Of a stretch of 20,373 bases of DNA, positions 20,359 to 20,373 are shown in pieces. The notes under the pieces are model-generated. The model was not told the origin of the DNA and searched no databases. It was given only the letters and a program-made list of their open reading frames with translations. Positions within the stretch are counted from its first letter, which is position 1. Every line of letters begins with the position of its first letter. Origin of the DNA: Collinsella sp. Lineage in GTDB: Bacteria; Actinomycetota; Coriobacteriia; Coriobacteriales; Coriobacteriaceae. Where the stretch lies: positions 1-20,373 of the forward strand of contig JAHYYI010000032.1 of the NCBI GenBank assembly GCA_019425045.1, given 5' to 3'. A program made the translations under genes and the position numbers.

Positions 20359-20373
20359 GGTGGGGACTCGAAT

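Noticed and set aside
1..20373. tRNA or rRNA genes
   Set aside because: I looked for cloverleaf ends with GGTTCGA-like T loops and for rRNA signatures and found none.

Overview
The window reads as chromosomal DNA of a high-GC Gram-positive anaerobe of the Coriobacteriia, most likely Collinsella or a close relative. This rests on codon use, the fermentative/hydrogenase gene content, a clostridial-type 8Fe-8S ferredoxin, a NiaR-type NAD regulator and a stand-alone glucose-type PTS IIA protein. No rRNA gene is present to settle the taxonomy, so this is inference.

Layout. (1) 1-1429, minus strand: 5' part of dnaK, running off the left edge. (2) 1430-2087: long intergenic region with an array of three 46-nt hairpins at exactly 62-nt period, then a terminator-like hairpin and the promoter of a small ferredoxin gene (2088-2273, plus). 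(3) 2361-6228, minus: de novo NAD operon nadA-nadB-nadC-niaR, closed by a bidirectional terminator. Its promoter lies inside a perfect 19-6-19 palindrome that is probably the NiaR operator. (4) 6333-10307: accessory region with two large palindromic elements, a decayed IS3-family orfA, an intact 1.3-kb IS3-family element on the opposite strand, a membrane protein whose stop codon is the IS terminus, and a 5'-truncated GHKL histidine-kinase fragment. (5) 10326-10901, minus: a protein that looks like a decayed uracil-DNA-glycosylase fold. (6) 11038-11358: thioredoxin. (7) 11580-17665, plus: a small helical protein, nikR with a His/Cys-rich tail, then hypF, hypC, hypD and hypE for [NiFe]-hydrogenase maturation. 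Long palindromes sit in the nikR-hypF and hypD-hypE gaps. (8) 17791-18459: HAD phosphatase, followed by a second copy of the three-hairpin array and a 100-nt nested palindrome. (9) 18951-20280, minus: a lipoprotein and a PTS EIIA(Glc) protein.

How it works together. NadB and NadA turn aspartate plus dihydroxyacetone phosphate into quinolinate, NadC makes nicotinate mononucleotide, and NiaR closes a niacin feedback loop on the operon. NikR senses nickel beside the genes that build the Fe(CN)2CO part of the hydrogenase active site: HypF and HypE make the cyanide ligands, HypC and HypD carry the iron. hypA, hypB and the hydrogenase subunits are not in the window.

The most unusual content is non-coding. 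The window holds a dispersed three-hairpin array family with fixed spacing and alternative pairing registers, plus at least five other very long, mutually unrelated intergenic palindromes.
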